Shown: positions 17,308 through 26,026 of the stretch, piece by piece
How positions within the stretch are numbered: the first letter of the stretch is position 1
Layout: every line of letters begins with the position of its first letter
DNA from: JAJZJT01 sp049964655
GTDB taxonomy: Bacteria; Actinomycetota; Acidimicrobiia; Acidimicrobiales; RAAP-2
NCBI GenBank assembly: GCA_049964655.1
Contig: JBMFXC010000006.1
Coordinates: 1 to 53,884 of the forward strand
Reading direction: 5' to 3'
DNA: 53,884 nt
Program-made: the position numbers and the translations under genes
Notes under the pieces: model-generated
Told to the model about the DNA's origin: nothing
What the model saw: only the letters and a program-made list of their open reading frames with translations
Database searches by the model: none

Positions 17308-18167
17308 GAGCTCGACCCCCCTCCGACGAGCAGCCGCTCGGAGCCCTCGATCCGCGACATCGCCGCCATGAGGGCCACGCCGGCCCCGTACAACGCCACC
17401 ACGACGGCAAGGACGATCTGGCCCTCAACCGACGAGAACGGAGCGAGGTAGGGCCGAGCGAGCACGACCAGTCCGACGGCGAACAGCAACGAGCAGCCGA
17501 TCACCAGCCGGACACTGCTGTGCACCGTCGAACGGCTGGTCTCCACGCGGACCCGGACGGCAACCTCGTCCCGCGTCGCTTCAGCGAGCGTGGCGAGGAG
17601 CTCTCCAAGGCGTTGTGCGGGCGCCGACGTGGCGAGGAGCAGGGAGCAGACCACGCGGTCGGCGCACGGGTCGTCCACGTCGGCGGCGAAGCGGGTCAGC
17701 GCCTGGGCTGTCGGCACGCCGGCCCGCAGCCGCGCTGCCAACGAGACCACCGCTGGACGAATAGCCAGGGGAGCGACTGCCGCGGTCGCTCCGATGGCCT
17801 CGCCGATGCCCGCAGAGGCGGCCAACGTACCTTGCAGCATCTCGGTCCACGTGGCGACGGCCTCGACTCGCTCGACCGCCGCCCGGGCGGCAAGAGAGCG
17901 CAACAACGAAGGACCGACGAGCACAGCGACAGCGGCGGTGAGCCCGGCGACCGGCCACGAGGTGACGGCCACGACCACTGCCCCGGCAGCGACGGCACCG
18001 ACGAGGTGAACGAAGTGGTGGCCGGGCCCGAGCACGCCCCCTGTAGCCCGTCGAGACCGCCGTCGGCCCGACCCGGGGCCCCAGGCGCCGACGCACAGAG
18101 CGATCAGCCCCGCACCGAAGCAAGCTCCGCACAGTCCTGCGGTCATCGATCCCGCCGTCACTCCCAC
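17304..18167 (-). CDS. tadB: TadB-like inner-membrane platform protein
   Basis: A type II secretion system F-domain protein (287 residues) that partners TadC in the membrane platform contacted by the TadA ATPase. It shows paired N-terminal membrane helices (about 10-28 and 55-85), the cytoplasmic helical T2SSF domain (WTEMLQGTLAASAGIGEAIG, LRAGVPTAQALTRFAADVDD, LGELLATLAEATRDEV) and C-terminal helices (VIGCSLLFAVGLVVLA, IVLAVVVALYGAGVALMAA). GTG at 18167 overlaps the tadA stop, and its stop overlaps tadC. Confidence 0.88.
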   Translation of the reverse strand: MGVTAGSMTAGLCGACFGAGLIALCVGAWGPGSGRRRSRRATGGVLGPGHHFVHLVGAVAAGAVVVAVTSWPVAGLTAAVAVLVGPSLLRSLAARAAVERVEAVATWTEMLQGTLAASAGIGEAIGATAAVAPLAIRPAVVSLAARLRAGVPTAQALTRFAADVDDPCADRVVCSLLLATSAPAQRLGELLATLAEATRDEVAVRVRVETSRSTVHSSVRLVIGCSLLFAVGLVVLARPYLAPFSSVEGQIVLAVVVALYGAGVALMAAMSRIEGSERLLVGGGSSS

Positions 18168-19648
18168 CGGGCACCCCCGACGTTCGCCACCAGGACGGAC
18201 CTCGATCGGTAGCCAGCGGCTGTCAGCTCTGCCAGCGTCTGCGAGCGAACGGGGGCACAGGGAACGGCCCGACGACCCCGCCCCGGTCGGTACACCTCGT
18301 TGGAGACGACCTGGAGGCCGTCGGCGTCCACCACCTCCCTGATCGACGACACGACCCGGCGGCGTCGACTGGGAGCGGAAAACGCTGTCGGACCCGTCCT
18401 CGAAGGGCTCACTTCCACACCGTCGAGGACGTCGGTGAGCACGCCTTTCCCGTCGAGCACGGACCGGTCCGTCTTGTCGTCGAAGCCGCGGCGACAGGCT
18501 GGGGCGAACTGCTCGGGGTCACCGACCGCGACGCCGTCCCCTCCGTCCTCGTCGTCCGTCACATCGGCGTCGAGGTAGACGACCAGGTCGACCGATCCGG
18601 CGATCAGCAGGTTCGCTGCCTCTACAGCCAGGCGCTCTGGCGCCTGGACGGCATACGAGGCGATCCGACGGAACACCCCGGCCGACGAGTCGGCGTGGAT
18701 GGTGCACATCGATCCCGAGCGCCCTTGGCTCATGGCGTTCAACATGGGCAGCACCTCGTCACCCAGGACCTCGCCGACGATGACCCGGTCGGCGTTCATG
18801 CGCAGGGCCCGGCGGACGAGCTGGGCGACCGTGATCTCGCCCATTCCCTCAAGGTTGGGGGGTCGAGCCTCGAGCGCGACGACGTCCGGGTGCCGAGCCG
18901 GGTGCTTGTCGAGCGCCAGTTCGAAGGACTGCTCGATGGTCACGATCCGCTCGCGTGCGGGGATGGACGATGCCAGAGCCCGCAACAGCGTCGTCTTGCC
19001 CGAGTTCATCGCCCCGGCGACGACGATGTTCTTGCGGGCCCGGACGGCCGCGGCGAGGAACGAGGCCAGGTCCTCGTCCAACGTGCCCAACGCCACCAAG
19101 TCGGCGATCGACAAGTCGTCGTGCCGGTGACGTCGGATCGACAGCACGGGGCGATCCGTCACCGCCATGAGCGCCGACAGCCGACTTCCGTCCGGAAGAC
19201 GAAGGTCGAGCTCGGGGCACGAGGCGTCAAACCGGCGCTCGGAGAGCCCGAAACGAACTGCCGCGGCCCGGACCAGCCCGACCAGTTCGTCGTCGCTGTC
19301 GGCAACCGGCCCCACCCGGTGCTTCCGCCCGTCTGCTCTCGTGACCCAGACGCAGTCGCACCCGTTGACGTCGATGTTCTCGATCTCGGCGTCGTCGATC
19401 AACGGCTGCAGGCGCCCCATGCCGAAGAGGGCATCGAGGACGTCCTGGGCCAGCCGCTGCTCGTCCTCAGGCGTCAGCGCCACCACAGCGTCCTCGACCG
19501 TCGTCCGCCCCAGCTCGTCGAGGTGGTGGAAGATGCGCTGGCGAGCGAGCTCGCGACGGTGCTCGACACCGAGGCTCGACGGGGTCGCGGCCAAGTCGTC
19601 GGCGACCCGTTCTCGCAGATGTGTGGCGATCTCCACGCGGGTCCTCAT
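18158..19648 (-). CDS. tadA: TadA/CpaF pilus assembly ATPase
   Basis: The secretion/assembly ATPase (VirB11/CpaF family, 496 residues) that powers Flp pilus extrusion. It shows an N-terminal helical domain with the family stretch FGMGRLQPLIDDAEIENIDVNG, Walker A GAMNSGKTT (212-220), the Glu box (TIEQSFEL), Walker B RVIVGEVLGDEV (288-299) and the His box SMCTIHADSS. After the core (VDLVVYLDAD) an acidic, Ser/Thr-rich insertion of about 70 residues separates the strand from the terminal RRVVSSIREVV and the usual C-terminal segment, so it is longer than most homologues. ATG at 19648 has GGAGGGG just upstream and overlaps the cpaE stop. Confidence 0.94.
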   Translation of the reverse strand: MRTRVEIATHLRERVADDLAATPSSLGVEHRRELARQRIFHHLDELGRTTVEDAVVALTPEDEQRLAQDVLDALFGMGRLQPLIDDAEIENIDVNGCDCVWVTRADGRKHRVGPVADSDDELVGLVRAAAVRFGLSERRFDASCPELDLRLPDGSRLSALMAVTDRPVLSIRRHRHDDLSIADLVALGTLDEDLASFLAAAVRARKNIVVAGAMNSGKTTLLRALASSIPARERIVTIEQSFELALDKHPARHPDVVALEARPPNLEGMGEITVAQLVRRALRMNADRVIVGEVLGDEVLPMLNAMSQGRSGSMCTIHADSSAGVFRRIASYAVQAPERLAVEAANLLIAGSVDLVVYLDADVTDDEDGGDGVAVGDPEQFAPACRRGFDDKTDRSVLDGKGVLTDVLDGVEVSPSRTGPTAFSAPSRRRRVVSSIREVVDADGLQVVSNEVYRPGRGRRAVPCAPVRSQTLAELTAAGYRSRSVLVANVGGARWE

Positions 19649-20619
19649 GCGCCCCTCCCGCCACCAGCTCTGGAGGCGAGCTGACCCTCGCCACCGGACC
19701 AGCCGTCCGATCGGTAGGCCAGCTCACGGTCACGACCGGGTTCTGCTCCACCCATAGGACTCGTGCCGCCAACAAGCGACTCGGCCAGCGACCTGACCGC
19801 ACGCAGGTACCGAGAGCGGAACGAATGCCTCCTCGGTGGCAGCTCACCCGCCACTACGCCGGCGCCAGCAGGAGTATCTGGCACCGTGCCCAGCACCACG
19901 AGCCCAGTGCCCCGGGCGATAGCGCTGCTCGTGTAGGGGCTCCGGCCTCGCAGGACCACTCCAATGGCGTCACGCCCCGACGATCGCAACCGGTCGGCGT
20001 GGTCGCAGAGCCGAACCAGTGAGCCCACGTCCGGGCGGACGAGCACGACCACCCGGTCCGACCGAGCCAGCAGACCATCACCAGCCTCGAGCTCTGGGTC
20101 GAACCTCCCGAGGTCGACGATCACAGCGCGACGACCGGCTTCGGCCACCAGCTCGTCACAGGCACGGGCGCGAACCGGTCCCCGCAACGCACCGCGTTCA
20201 CCGGGGCGGCAGCCGACGAGCACCTGGAGGCCTCCCGGCAGCACGTCGACGAAGGCATCGACTCCGGCAGATCCCTGCCGACGCACGGTCGCGCACAGGC
20301 CTCCCCAGCCCCGCCGATCCTCCAGCCCGAACCGGGCGGCGACGACACCGCCGTGCGGATCGCACTCGGCCACCAGGGCGGGTAGGACGGGGACCGACCG
20401 GTCCGAAGACGACACTCCCTCCTCCGAGCACAAACCAGCTGGCTCCTCCGAGCACAGACCAGCTGGCTCCTCCGAGCACAAACCGGCTGCAGGCGCACCG
20501 GGCGGCGACCAGCGCGGTGCCGGCCCACCAGAACCCCCCATGGGCCAGGTGGCTCCGAGCGCGAGGCACAAGGTGGTCACCCCGGGGGCACCGGACACCG
20601 ACAGCACCGTGACGAGCAT
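19645..20619 (-). CDS. CpaE/TadZ-like ParA-family localisation protein
   Basis: A MinD/ParA-type protein of Tad loci (TadZ/CpaE), which positions the pilus machine. The start is VTVLSVSGAPGVTTLCLAL, where the P-loop reads GAPGVTT: the signature Lys of GKT and the deviant N-terminal Lys are both missing, as in other actinobacterial Tad CpaE proteins. Further ParA-like strands are VAECDPHGGVVAARFGLE, VIVDLGRFDPE, RVVVLVRPDVGSLVRLCD and IGVVLRG. After the P-loop helix the protein has three copies of an 8-residue unit (AGLCSEEP) coded by 24-bp repeats. ATG at 20619 has GGAGG 6 bases upstream; a GTG three bases earlier is possible. The stop overlaps tadA. Confidence 0.83.
   Translation of the reverse strand: MLVTVLSVSGAPGVTTLCLALGATWPMGGSGGPAPRWSPPGAPAAGLCSEEPAGLCSEEPAGLCSEEGVSSSDRSVPVLPALVAECDPHGGVVAARFGLEDRRGWGGLCATVRRQGSAGVDAFVDVLPGGLQVLVGCRPGERGALRGPVRARACDELVAEAGRRAVIVDLGRFDPELEAGDGLLARSDRVVVLVRPDVGSLVRLCDHADRLRSSGRDAIGVVLRGRSPYTSSAIARGTGLVVLGTVPDTPAGAGVVAGELPPRRHSFRSRYLRAVRSLAESLVGGTSPMGGAEPGRDRELAYRSDGWSGGEGQLASRAGGGRGA
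20421..20492. repeat. 3 x 24-bp tandem repeat inside cpaE
   Basis: Three near-identical 24-bp units (starting CCTCCGAGCACA on the plus strand), in frame, adding a Cys/Glu-containing octapeptide three times to the protein right after the nucleotide-binding loop. Confidence 0.92.
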
Positions 20620-21452
20620 CACGCACCTCCGCTCCCGCCCTGGCTCGCCGCGCTCGAACCGGAGCTCGGGAGCAGGACCAGGGCGACCTCGTTCGCCGCT
20701 GCGGCGACCGCCACCGAAGGCGCAGCGGCTGCGGGTACGACCAGCGAGACCAAGGTGGCCGCAGTGGACCCCGAGCCTGACGCTCCCTCCCTCACGTCGA
20801 CAACCTGTGCCGCCGGCACGAGGACGAGCGACTCCGATCCCCCCGCACCGGAGGACGTTGTCGTTCCGGACGACGTTGTGGCTCCGGGTGCCAGACCGGC
20901 CGCCGCGCTTCCGGAAGCAACGGGCGCGCCCGGCGGGCTGGTCTCCACGACCATGACCGTGTCGCCAGGTGCGAGTCCGGCGGATGGAAGCTGACCATCG
21001 GCCGCGACCACCCCCACCTCGGCGTCCCCTGCGGCGAGCGGGGCCGAACGCGTCAGCTCCGCCGAGCTCAGTAGCTCACCCGGGGCAAGCGGGACGACCG
21101 CCCTCGCCCCGACGACGGTGCTGACCTGGTCCGCCGCCACCACCGACACCGACCGACCAACCTCGACGTCGGCTTCCGAGAGGTCCGAGGCAACGATCAC
21201 CTGACCCTGACGGACGGGCGCTGCGACCTCCAGGACCGGGGTCAACCGCCGGGCGTGTGCATAGGAGTCGCTGAAGACGGCGGCACTCGTCACGACGACG
21301 AGGAGCGACAACGCCAGCATGACCGGTCGCCTGCGCCACTGCGTCGTCGCCACGCCTTCACGCGCGAGCCGCCGAGACCGTTGCGAAGCAACCCAGTTCA
21401 GTCGGTCCGCTGCACCAACCTTCAGGTCTTCACGACCCCCGACGGTGGTCAT
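20619..21452 (-). CDS. CpaB/RcpC-like SAF-domain pilus assembly protein
   Basis: The first gene of the Tad operon. It has one N-terminal membrane helix (about 44-61, VMLALSLLVVVTSAAVFS) followed by a SAF-type domain: APVRQGQVIVASDLSEADVEVG, VVGARAVVPLAPGELLSSAEL. This is the CpaB/RcpC architecture of proteins that support the secretin or outer pilus channel in Gram-negatives and are retained in actinobacterial Tad loci. The C terminus is Ala/Ser/Thr/Gly-rich with two further beta-rich blocks (GLAPGDTVMVVET, LVSLVVPAAAAP). ATG at 21452 is preferred (GAGGGGC before it). The frame stays open 549 bases upstream but is Arg/Gly-rich and unlike any family. Confidence 0.78.
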   Translation of the reverse strand: MTTVGGREDLKVGAADRLNWVASQRSRRLAREGVATTQWRRRPVMLALSLLVVVTSAAVFSDSYAHARRLTPVLEVAAPVRQGQVIVASDLSEADVEVGRSVSVVAADQVSTVVGARAVVPLAPGELLSSAELTRSAPLAAGDAEVGVVAADGQLPSAGLAPGDTVMVVETSPPGAPVASGSAAAGLAPGATTSSGTTTSSGAGGSESLVLVPAAQVVDVREGASGSGSTAATLVSLVVPAAAAPSVAVAAAANEVALVLLPSSGSSAASQGGSGGA

Positions 21453-22244
21453 GCCCCTCGCCGCCTCGCCGTGGAGGAACCGGGTGACAGCCGGCTCGGC
21501 CAACCGTTCTCGGCATGCCTCCGACGACACGTGCTCCCGCCCTCGCCCCGGTTGCCGCCCACGCCTCGGACGACCGGTGCGGCCCGGAGGCCCGCCACCT
21601 CTGCCGGCTCCCAATTCTCCTCGTCGGGGTCGAGCCACCGCCCCGCCATCCCGCCATTGCTCAGCCGCATCGTGCTCCGCCTCACGCACACCTTCCACGC
21701 CGGGAGCGCACCATAGGGGCCCTTCGACGATCTGGCAAGTGGTTTTTTTCTTCAGTATGGACGCAATTCCGACATTCCAACTTTCCCCCTGCCGTCGGAC
21801 TGCTTCGATCTCTTCGCCATGGCTTCCCGACACGGCCGGAGCTTGTCCGCTCCACCTTGCACCGCAACTGGCCGCCACCTTGCTGGCCGTCCCCGGCTTC
21901 AACCGTCCCCCTACCGAGGACCGTCGATCGCCCGCGCGACCGATCGAATTGACGTCGTTGTAGACAGAACTCACTACTGGGGCACCCTGGAGCCGGGACA
22001 ATCTCGCCGGTGCACCTCGGACGTGCCCTATGCATCGCTCACCGTGCGTTCGTGGCTACCTGTGAGACCTCAAGTTGGTCGCTGGCCTCGTCTCGCAATG
22101 TGGCCATCTGTCGACTCAGCGTGTCGGCCGCCCATCACCACCTTTCGTGGTGTCCATCTCGCCCCATGTGATGTGTCCATCAACAAGCAAACGGCGATGC
22201 AGCCGATGCCGGAGCGAGAGGCACCTTCACACTTGCATAGGACC
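21453..22244. other. Long non-coding region upstream of the Tad operon
   Basis: About 790 bases without a convincing gene; open frames here are Arg/Pro-rich and lack start signals. It is locally more AT-rich than its surroundings, with an oligo-T run near 21743-21749. It contains a candidate promoter for cpaB (21752-21780) and a small perfect hairpin CACCAC-CTTTC-GTGGTG at 22136-22152. It separates the Tad operon from the divergent DUF222/HNH remnant and is the natural place for control of the pilus operon. Confidence 0.6.
21752..21780 (-). promoter_or_regulatory. Candidate promoter of the Tad operon
   Basis: On the minus strand TTGGAA and TACTGA are separated by 17 bases, about 300 bases before the cpaB start. 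This is a reasonable sigma-70-like spacing in an otherwise GC-rich window. It implies a long untranslated leader containing the oligo-A run. Confidence 0.3.
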
Positions 22245-23404
22245 ATGAACGTACGCGCTGGAGATGCAAATCAACCCGCACGGTCGGCTGCGTCCCAGCC
22301 GGCCCTCGGCAGCGGACCCCGAGCGCTCGACCAGCTCCACCAACTCGAGCGGGCGATCGACACCATCGCATCGATCGTCGCTTGCCTCGACGCCCAGCGC
22401 GTGGACGGTCGCCAGGCCATGCGCCTCGTGGCGTCGTTCACCCGCTGCGAACACCTCGGCCATGCCGGCAAGACGCTTGCCGCTCCACGGGCTGCGCTGG
22501 CAACGCCCCAGACAGCATGGGGCCAACGGTCAGCGGCACACTGGCTCGCCGAGGTGACCGGCGAATCGGTTGGCGATGCAGTCCGGACACTCGAGCTCGG
22601 CCGACGTCTGCCCCACCAGCAGGCACTCGACAAGGCCCTCCGGTCCGGCCGCTTGTCTCGGAGCCGCGTGCAGGCCGTCTCGGACGCTGCACTGGCAAAC
22701 CCGGATGAAGAACTGGCACTCGTCGGCGCAGCGATCAGCGATGACCATCGGTCCCTGCGCGAGCGCTGCCGGGCGACACGGGCACGCTCGCTCACGCACG
22801 ACGAGGCCGTCCGCAACTACGAGCTCGTCCGGTCATCGCGGTACTGCCGAACGTGGTCGGACGACGACGGTGCCGTCCGCCTCGAAGCTCGGCTCGCTCC
22901 GGACGCAGGTGCCGTCATCCAGTCCGCTCTCGAAACCCGGACGAAACTGCTCGCTGCCGAAGCCCGGCGCCGAGGTGCACCAGAGCGCTACGAACGCCTC
23001 GCTGCTGACGACTTGGAGGCAATGTGCCGCGACAGCTTCATCGCGACGACCGGCAGAGCCGGCGATGCCAGAGAGGGCTCGACCGGGCCGACTCCAGCTG
23101 CCGTCGTCCATGTCCGAGTCGATGTCGCTGCTCACCGGCGAGGTTGGGTCAGCGACGGAGAGGTCTGCGAGATCGCCGGGGTCGGTCCGGTCCCCGTCGA
23201 GCCGGCTCGGACCTCGAACTTGAGATCGACCACTGGCGCATCCCGTTCGCAGAAGGCGGCCCGACCTCGCTGGCCAACCTCGCCAGGCTCTGCCGCCACC
23301 ACTTCCTCAAGACCTTCCGCGGCTCCCGCCTGAGCGGAGGTCCTGAGAGCTGGACGTGGCACCCACCTGACGACCCGATCGTCGTCGACGATCGCGACGG
23401 CTGA
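22245..23404 (+). pseudogene. DUF222/HNH endonuclease, deleted and frameshifted
   Basis: The first frame (ATG 22245) reads a DUF222 protein: LDQLHQLERAIDTIASIV, AAHWLAEVTGESVGDAV, the Ala/Arg-rich helical domain, and VHVRVDVAAHRRG, GEVCEIAGVGPVPV. In intact relatives about 55-60 residues with a zinc-type Cys pair (VCAVPGC) link this to the HNH core. Here they are missing, and the HNH core LEIDHWRIPFAEGGPTSLANLA, RLCRHHFLKT appears directly afterwards in another frame (about 23205-23404). So there is an internal deletion of roughly 160-180 bases with a frame change. The first frame runs on to a stop at 23331-23333. DUF222-HNH genes are numerous and mobile-like in actinobacteria. This copy is probably dead. 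Confidence 0.82.
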
Positions 23405-23541
23405 CGGGCGCGGCACCACCGGCTGCTGATGACGGACCGGTCGAGGGATGAAGGCCGTCTCCGTTCCAGTCGACCTCGGTCGACGTCGCCAGTCGGCCCC
23501 GGCTCCGGCCCCGGTCCCGGTGCCCCGGCCCCGGTACCCGC

Positions 23542-24513
23542 TCAGGCGAGGTTCTCGCCGCCAAAGATCTCGGAGACGGACGAGTCCTCGAAGACTGCGT
23601 CGATGGCATCCGAGATGATCTTGGCCACCGAGAGGACCTCCAGCTTGTCGAAACGTCGGTCCGCCGGAATCGGCAGCGTGTTGGTCACGACGACCTTCGT
23701 CAGTGCCGAGTTCTTCAGTCGGTCCACTGCGGGATCGGAGAGCACAGCGTGCGTGGCCATGCACCACACCTCGGCGGCACCCCGTTCGGCCAACAGATCG
23801 GCTGCCGCCACGATGGTGCCGGCCGTGTCGATCATGTCGTCGATGAGGACGCAGCGCCGTCCTTGCACTTCGCCGACGACGTGGAGTGCCTCGACCTTGT
23901 TGGCGGATCCACGGGGACGACGCTTGTGGACCACAGCAAGGTCAGCCCCCAGGTGTTGGCTGAACCGCTCGGCGACCTTGACTCGGCCGGCATCCGGGGC
24001 CACGACGACGAGGTCGTTGGTCCCCTGGCCACGCAGGTACTCCTCCAGCACCGGTGCAGCCGTCAAGTGGTCGAACGGCACGTCGAAGAAACCCTGGATC
24101 TGTCCCGAGTGCAGGTCCACGCTGACGACTCGGTCGGCGCCGGCGACCGACAGCATGTCGGCGACCAGCTTCGCGGTGATCGGCTCACGACCGGTGGCCT
24201 TTCGGTCCTGCCTGGAGTAGCCGTAGTACGGGCACACCGCTGTGATCCGCTTCGCCGAGGCCCGTTTGGCCGCGTCGATCATGATCAGGTGCTCCATCAG
24301 CGTGTCGTTGACCGGGTTGCAGTGCGTCTGGACGATGAAGACGTCGCTACCCCGGATCGAGTTGTCGTAACGGCAGTGGATCTCGCCGTTGGCGAACTCG
24401 CGGAGGTTGGCCTCGCCGAGCTGCACGCCGAGCTCGGCAGCGATGTCCCGGGCCAGCTCTGGGTGAGACCTCCCCGAGACGAGCTCGAGCCGACGACGGG
24501 GCGTGAACTCCAT
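23542..24513 (-). CDS. prs: Ribose-phosphate pyrophosphokinase
   Basis: Makes PRPP from ribose 5-phosphate and ATP, feeding purine, pyrimidine, His, Trp and NAD synthesis; cytosolic. 323 residues, normal length. Motifs: LVSGRSHPELARDIAAELG, ANGEIHCRYDNSIRGSDVFI, the class I region AVCPYYGYSRQDRKATGREP, VDLHSGQIQGFFDVPFDHL, the catalytic flexible loop near HKRRPRGSANKVE, and the PRPP-binding loop VLIDDMIDTAGTI. ATG at 24513 follows a TAGCCT box by 6 bases and has no Shine-Dalgarno. It lies 215 bases downstream of the glmU-like gene, its usual neighbour. Confidence 0.97.
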   Translation of the reverse strand: MEFTPRRRLELVSGRSHPELARDIAAELGVQLGEANLREFANGEIHCRYDNSIRGSDVFIVQTHCNPVNDTLMEHLIMIDAAKRASAKRITAVCPYYGYSRQDRKATGREPITAKLVADMLSVAGADRVVSVDLHSGQIQGFFDVPFDHLTAAPVLEEYLRGQGTNDLVVVAPDAGRVKVAERFSQHLGADLAVVHKRRPRGSANKVEALHVVGEVQGRRCVLIDDMIDTAGTIVAAADLLAERGAAEVWCMATHAVLSDPAVDRLKNSALTKVVVTNTLPIPADRRFDKLEVLSVAKIISDAIDAVFEDSSVSEIFGGENLA

Positions 24514-24519
24514 GAGCGG

Positions 24520-24525
24520 AGGCTA
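24520..24525 (-). promoter_or_regulatory. Candidate -10 of prs (leaderless)
   Basis: Minus-strand GCGGTAGCCTCCGCTC runs straight into the prs ATG; TAGCCT is 6 bases before it. With no ribosome-binding site in between, the transcript is likely leaderless. Confidence 0.4.
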
Positions 24526-24728
24526 CCGCAGGCACGACGGGCTCATCGATGGGCCGATGGCGTCACGGCGCGCCCACGCCGCCACGCTCTCCCGCCAACG
24601 CTGACCTGGTCGGAAGAAGCGGACGCAGGCACCGATACCGCCCGAGGGCACGGAACGACGACGCGACCGGTACGGGCCGGGGTCGATCCCGACAGGCAGA
24701 GCCCGGCCTTCGACGAACTACCGGTTCA

Positions 24729-25847
24729 TCAGGCCTGCGCTCGTCCACCCGGCGGCACTGTTCCGCCCGGAGGGACCTTGCTCCCCTCGTCGAGCACGGC
24801 AAAGGGTCCGACCCTGGCGTCCGTGCCGATGGCGCAGCGACGACACACGCTCGAGGTCACGACGGCCCCCTCGCCGACCTCGGTGTCCACGAGATGGGCG
24901 TTCGGTCCGATCTCCGCGTGGTCGTCGATCCGGCACGCCCCCTGAAGGATGACGCCGGGCAGCAGCACCACGTCGGTCCCCAGCACCGTCTCGGCGTCGA
25001 TGTAGGTGTGCTCTGGATCCCACATCGTCACGCCCCGGCGCATCCACCGCTCGTTGATCCGGTCGCGCAGCTCGGCCTCGGCGACAGCCAGCTGCGCCCG
25101 GTCGTTGACACCGGCCACCTCCATGGTGTCCTCCACCGCCACCGCTTCGACACGATGCCCGGCCTCGTAGAGGACCTCGACCACGTCGGTCAGGTAGTAC
25201 TCCCCTTGGGCGTTGGCCGGACTGAGCCGTCGCAGCGCCGGGGCGAGGACGCTCCTACGGAAGCAGTAGATCGACGTGTTCACCTCGTCGACCTCCCGCT
25301 CCTCGGCGGTGGCGTCACCATGCTCGACGATCCGGGCGATCGCGTCGTCCCTCCCCCGCACGACCCGCCCGTACCCGGTCGGGTCGGGAAGCACCGCCGT
25401 CAGCAACGTCGCCGCAGCCTCCGTCCTCCGGTGGTGGTGGACGAGCGACGCGAGCGTCGCCGGTCGCAACAACGGGGTGTCGCCGGGCAGGACGACCACG
25501 TCACCGTCGTCGTCGTCCATCTCGGTCGGCAGCCCGGTGAGCGCCACCGCCATGGCGTCCCCTGTCCCCTGCTGGCGCGCCTGCTCGACGAACTCGATGG
25601 CCATACCCGGCGGCGTGTGCTCCACGAGCGTCTTGGTCACCCACTCGGCCCGGTGGCCGACGACGACGACGACACGGTCCACGTTGATCCCGGCAAGGGC
25701 ATCGAGCACGTGGAGCACCATGGGTCGTCCGCACAGGCGGTGGAGGGGCTTTGGGCGCTCTGAACGCATCCGCGTCCCCTCGCCGGCCGCCAGCACGACG
25801 GCCCACAGCGGTCGGGGTCGAGCCCCTCGGCGTCCGGCAGTGCTCAC
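24729..25847 (-). CDS. glmU: GlmU-like UDP-GlcNAc pyrophosphorylase lacking the acetyltransferase domain
   Basis: The N-terminal uridylyltransferase of GlmU is complete: WAVVLAAGEGTRMRSERPKPLH with the nucleotide-binding loop, EFVEQARQQGTGDAM, VVVLPGDTPLL, EVDEVNTSIYCF, LSPANAQGEYYLTDVV. A short linker and about four left-handed beta-helix turns follow (YIDAETVLGTDVVLLPGVIL, LVDTEVGEGAVVTSSV, VGPFAVLDEGSKV), and then the protein stops after a Pro/Gly tail. Residues that make the acetyltransferase active site in full-length GlmU (in the later beta-helix and C-terminal tail) are absent, leaving about 370 instead of about 460-480 residues. The downstream 215 bases contain no remnant. It may supply only UDP-GlcNAc from GlcNAc-1-P. 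The start is ambiguous: in-frame GTG codons at 25847, 25871 and 25895, one in each 24-bp repeat. Confidence 0.85.
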   Translation of the reverse strand: MSTAGRRGARPRPLWAVVLAAGEGTRMRSERPKPLHRLCGRPMVLHVLDALAGINVDRVVVVVGHRAEWVTKTLVEHTPPGMAIEFVEQARQQGTGDAMAVALTGLPTEMDDDDGDVVVLPGDTPLLRPATLASLVHHHRRTEAAATLLTAVLPDPTGYGRVVRGRDDAIARIVEHGDATAEEREVDEVNTSIYCFRRSVLAPALRRLSPANAQGEYYLTDVVEVLYEAGHRVEAVAVEDTMEVAGVNDRAQLAVAEAELRDRINERWMRRGVTMWDPEHTYIDAETVLGTDVVLLPGVILQGACRIDDHAEIGPNAHLVDTEVGEGAVVTSSVCRRCAIGTDARVGPFAVLDEGSKVPPGGTVPPGGRAQA

Positions 25848-25904
25848 CGGCCCGACTCCGGCAGTGCTCACCGGCCCGACCCCGGCAGTGCTCACCGGCC
25901 CGAC
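25833..25904. repeat. 3 x 24-bp tandem repeat at the glmU start
   Basis: Three copies of a 24-mer ((T/C)CCGGCAGTGCTCACCGGC on the plus strand), the first two identical, with a degenerate fourth. Each copy contains an in-frame GTG for the minus-strand glmU gene, so the array multiplies possible start sites and adds the octapeptide VSTAGVGP. Confidence 0.93.
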
Positions 25905-25972
25905 CCCGCAAGTGCGTCCGGCGCTCCGACCCCGCCGCAGGCCCCAACAGGCGCTCGTTCCGTCATGGGGCC

Positions 25973-25978
25973 TATTCT
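25973..25978 (+). promoter_or_regulatory. Candidate -10 of the acyl-CoA carboxylase operon
   Basis: TATTCT in the 179-base divergent spacer between glmU and the carboxyltransferase gene, about 50 bases before the GTG start. It is the most AT-rich hexamer there. GAGGAG follows about 13 bases before the GTG. Confidence 0.3.
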
Positions 25979-26026
25979 TCCCACGTCGCGCACGCCCGTG
26001 CTCGTCAGAGGAGTACCGCCCACCCC

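Noticed and set aside
21682..22035. 117-codon minus-strand frame in the region upstream of the Tad operon
   Set aside because: No ribosome site, no recognisable motif, and an odd mix of Arg, Gly and Cys. Treated as non-coding.
22136..22152. Hairpin CACCAC-CTTTC-GTGGTG as an intrinsic terminator
   Set aside because: The stem is only six base pairs and there is no T-run on either strand. It may be chance.
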